Shown: one piece after another, positions 40,553-42,822 of the stretch
Position numbering within the stretch: the stretch's first letter is position 1
How the letters are laid out: each line of letters starts with the position of its first letter
Assembly: GCA_046294915.1 (NCBI GenBank)
Contig: JBKBOE010000019.1
Span: 1-42,822 of the forward strand
Origin: UBA2336 sp046294915
GTDB lineage: Bacteria; Bacteroidota; Bacteroidia; Cytophagales; Cyclobacteriaceae
Direction of reading: 5' to 3'
Length of the DNA: 42,822 nt
Made by a program: the position numbers and the translations under genes
Notes under the pieces: model-generated
Databases searched by the model: none
Told to the model about the DNA's origin: nothing
What the model saw: only the letters and a program-made list of their open reading frames with translations

Positions 40553-42187
40553 TCAGGTTTGTATTACGCCAACATTAAACCGCTCAACCGGTGCATGGTT
40601 GGCCGCTTCAATCCCCATGGAAATAACCTGTCGGGTTTCAACCGGATCAATAATGCCATCAACCCACAAGCGTGCCGCAGCATAATACGGGCTAAGCTGT
40701 TCGTTGTAACGGTCGGTAATTTCTTTGAGTAAACTATTTTCTTCTTCTTTAGTGATTTCCTTGCCTTGGGCCTTAAGTGCTGAAACGCGTATCTGCAGCA
40801 ATGTTTTCGCTGCCGAAGCTCCGCTCATTACGGCTATCTGGGCCGATGGCCAGGCAAAAATCAATCGCGGATCGTACGCTTTGCCGCACATGGCATAATT
40901 GCCCGCACCATAGGAATTACCCATGATGATGGTGAATTTCGGAACCGTTGAGTTAGCCATGGCATTTACCATTTTGGCACCGTCTTTAATTATTCCTCCA
41001 TGTTCTGCTTTGCTGCCGACCATAAAACCACTTACATCCTGAAGAAAGACCAGCGGTATCTTGCGTTGATTACAATTCATAATGAATCGGGCGGCCTTAT
41101 CGGCTGAGTCGGAGTAGATAACACCACCCATCTGCATTTCTCCTTTTTTTGATTTAACAACCTTACGTTGATTGGCAACAATGCCAACAGCCCAGCCGTC
41201 AATCCGGGCCGTTCCGCAGATCAGCGTTTTACCATAGAGGGCTTTGTACTCATCAAACTCGGAATTATCCACAAGTCGCTTTATTACTTCCATGGTATCG
41301 TAGGGCTTTACCCGGTCGCTTGGAAAAAGTCCGTAGATTTCTTTTGGATCCTCTTTTGGTGCCGCAGGTGCTATCCGGTCAAAGCCTGCCTTTTCATAAT
41401 GGCCCATTTTATCAAATACCGAGCGGATGTAATCCAGGCATGCTTCATCGTTGGGAAACTTGTTATCCGTAACGCCCGAGATTTCACAATGCGTGGTAGC
41501 GCCACCCAGAGTTTCATTATCAATATCTTCACCAATGGCTGCTTTAACCAGGTAAGAACCCGCCAGGAAGATCGAACCGGTTTTATCTACAATCATGGCT
41601 TCATCCGACATAATGGGCAGGTAAGCACCACCGGCAACACAGCTGCCCATAATGGCAGCTATCTGCACAATACCCATGGATGACATCTTTGCGTTGTTTC
41701 TGAACTGCCTGCCGAAATGTTCTTTATCGGGAAAGATTTCATCCTGCATGGGCAGAAAAACTCCGGCACTGTCCACCAGGTAAACGATCGGCAACCGGTT
41801 TTCCATGGCGATTTCCTGAGCCCGGAGATTTTTCTTGGCGGTTATCGGAAACCATGCGCCTGCTTTTACTGTGGCATCATTGGCAACCACAACGCATTGC
41901 CGCCCTTTAATGTACCCGATACCGGCAACTACGCCTCCCGAAGGACAACCACCCTGCTCCTTGTACATTCCATCTCCGGTAAATAAGCCCATCTCAAGAA
42001 ACGGTGAACCCTTGTCGGTTAGGTATGCTATGCGCTCACGCGCGGTAAGTTTTCCTTTCTGGTGTTGCTCCTTGATTTTCTTCTCGCCCCCGCCAAGTTT
42101 GGTCGCTACGCCTTTCACATGAAGGCGATGAATCATCTGTTTGTAGTGATCCTCGTTCTTGTTGAACTCCAGGTCTCGTTCAGGCAT
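40553..42187 (-). CDS. Acyl-CoA carboxylase beta subunit, methylcrotonyl-CoA carboxylase type
   Basis: The 544-residue carboxyltransferase has two crotonase-like halves. Typical sequences are GKLTARERIAYLTDKGSPFLE, CPSGGVVAGIGY and GAYLPIMSDEAMIV. TLGGATTHCEISGVTDNKF and the second-half oxyanion loops GFMVGSKAEHGGIIKDGAKM and GNSYGAGNYAMCG follow. Length and the LGGA-x-x-H-C-x-x-SGV segment fit the methylcrotonyl-CoA type (leucine breakdown) better than propionyl-CoA carboxylase, but geranyl-CoA or broader acyl-CoA use is possible. No biotin carboxylase gene adjoins it, so the alpha subunit must be elsewhere. It follows the MCE-family gene by 2 nt. Confidence 0.92.
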   Translation of the reverse strand: MPERDLEFNKNEDHYKQMIHRLHVKGVATKLGGGEKKIKEQHQKGKLTARERIAYLTDKGSPFLEMGLFTGDGMYKEQGGCPSGGVVAGIGYIKGRQCVVVANDATVKAGAWFPITAKKNLRAQEIAMENRLPIVYLVDSAGVFLPMQDEIFPDKEHFGRQFRNNAKMSSMGIVQIAAIMGSCVAGGAYLPIMSDEAMIVDKTGSIFLAGSYLVKAAIGEDIDNETLGGATTHCEISGVTDNKFPNDEACLDYIRSVFDKMGHYEKAGFDRIAPAAPKEDPKEIYGLFPSDRVKPYDTMEVIKRLVDNSEFDEYKALYGKTLICGTARIDGWAVGIVANQRKVVKSKKGEMQMGGVIYSDSADKAARFIMNCNQRKIPLVFLQDVSGFMVGSKAEHGGIIKDGAKMVNAMANSTVPKFTIIMGNSYGAGNYAMCGKAYDPRLIFAWPSAQIAVMSGASAAKTLLQIRVSALKAQGKEITKEEENSLLKEITDRYNEQLSPYYAAARLWVDGIIDPVETRQVISMGIEAANHAPVERFNVGVIQT

Positions 42188-42189
42188 GG

Positions 42190-42822
42190 CTACTGTTTAG
42201 CGTCTTCTTTGCGCTGGCGTTCCAGTTCGCGCTGAATTTTCTTACGGCTTTTACCCAGCGGGGCCATAAAATGCCTGGGATTTTCATTGAGGTGAACAGC
42301 CAGCGAATCGAGCGACACCAGCAGTTTGTTCAGGTTTACATACAGCGTATCCTCTGTCATCAGTTTACTCATGGTGTTATCTCCTTTGCTGAGGCGCGAC
42401 AGGGACTCATTCAGTTTTGCCAGGGTTCCCTCAATGTTCTTGAGGGTTTTACTTACCTCCACTGCTTTCAGTGAATCTGAAAAAATTTTCAGGTTATTAA
42501 TCGCAGGACGCAAATCGTTAAGCGTTCCACGAAGGCTGCGCGACAACAACCCGATGTTTTGGGAAACACTATCGAGTTTATTATTAGCATTGACAATGGT
42601 GCTGTTCAGCAATACCGGTGTTTGCTTAAACCCGTCAAAAATCGAATCCAGTTTATTTGAATTTCTTCCCAGGTTATCGAGAATGGTGTTGAGTTTACGC
42701 AGGGTGCTTTGCAGGTTATCGGTAACGGGTGCGGCATTTTCGGCCAGGAAATCGGTAATGCCTTTGGCTACATCCGACCGCAACGTGTCTTTAGGCTTGA
42801 GCTCCCGGGCGACAGGCCCCAC
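42190..42822 (-). CDS. MCE/MlaD-family protein, C-terminal part only
   Basis: The 5' end lies outside the window, so about 210 C-terminal residues are visible with no true start in view. The visible part is almost all amphipathic helix with regular Leu/Ile and Asn (repeats such as LRKLNTILDNLGRNS, LNDLRPAINNLKIFSD, IEGTLAKLNESLSRL), ending in NENPRHFMAPLG and a basic tail. This is the C-terminal tube-forming helical region of MlaD-like MCE proteins in Bacteroidota, which carry lipids between membranes. The N-terminal membrane segment and MCE domain are expected upstream. It ends 2 nt before the carboxylase start. Confidence 0.8.
   Translation of the reverse strand: MGPVARELKPKDTLRSDVAKGITDFLAENAAPVTDNLQSTLRKLNTILDNLGRNSNKLDSIFDGFKQTPVLLNSTIVNANNKLDSVSQNIGLLSRSLRGTLNDLRPAINNLKIFSDSLKAVEVSKTLKNIEGTLAKLNESLSRLSKGDNTMSKLMTEDTLYVNLNKLLVSLDSLAVHLNENPRHFMAPLGKSRKKIQRELERQRKEDAKQ

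Noticed and set aside
1..42822. CRISPR arrays, insertion sequences, prophage or integrase
   Set aside because: No spaced repeat array, transposase, integrase or terminal inverted repeats were found on either strand; the HNH protein and the tRNA-Lys remnant are the only possible mobile traces.

Overview
The window is a chromosomal segment of a Bacteroidota bacterium, most likely an environmental member of the Cytophagales (an inference from gene content; no rRNA is present). The supporting signs are a secreted protein ending in a gliding-motility/type IX secretion type B sorting domain, two DUF4252 proteins behind an ECF sigma/anti-sigma pair, TAnnTTTG-type -7 promoter boxes in place of sigma-70 -10 boxes, weak Shine-Dalgarno sequences and several TTG/GTG starts. 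Gene density is high. There are 43 protein genes (two cut by the window ends), four tRNA genes and a few clear terminators. No insertion sequence, prophage, CRISPR array or integrase was seen.

Layout. 1-4113: a large secreted S8 protease (its C-terminus lies outside the window), a short single-stranded-DNA-binding protein with its terminator, and a divergent Zn-ribbon protein behind a compact array of dyads. 4120-8877: a four-gene operon that by family encodes the complete trans-4-hydroxy-L-proline to 2-oxoglutarate pathway (epimerase, flavin dehydrogenase, deaminase, semialdehyde dehydrogenase). 9068-12743: a free-standing NUMOD/HNH/HTH protein, a serine hydrolase, a pirin, and a CDF-like membrane protein with a rewritten metal site. 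12767-16682: an ECF sigma factor, anti-sigma protein, two DUF4252 exported proteins and an ABC-2 exporter, tightly packed in one direction. 16792-22690: a DUF2007 protein, a thioesterase, RlmD, the 903-residue type IX secretion substrate and a TPR/SH3 membrane protein.

22829-28115: tRNA-Lys preceded by a partial duplication of its own 5' end, a rhodanese lipoprotein, a LysE-type exporter, a second S8 protease with a very large insertion between catalytic Asp and His, an SGNH hydrolase, two tRNA-Leu genes, the fluoride channel CrcB with DUF190, and tRNA-Thr. 28152-31651: an Rrf2 regulator followed by a lipoprotein membrane-fusion adaptor and MacB/LolCDE-like permease and ATPase, apparently one operon. 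31648-35567: a D-threonine aldolase/D-serine dehydratase-like enzyme, an FMN-binding protein, branched-chain aminotransferase and a DMT permease. 35649-42822: a short DnaE-type polymerase, a nucleoside phosphorylase, a SirB1-like protein, an acyl-CoA carboxylase beta subunit (methylcrotonyl-CoA type) and the end of an MCE/MlaD-family protein.

Most of the region is ordinary core and accessory metabolism. The best candidates for something little described are the ECF sigma/DUF4252/ABC-2 cluster, the CDF-like protein whose TM5 metal pair reads Cys-x3-Cys, and the tRNA-Lys 5'-end duplication carrying an embedded hairpin. Family calls were made by eye from motifs; no database search was run.
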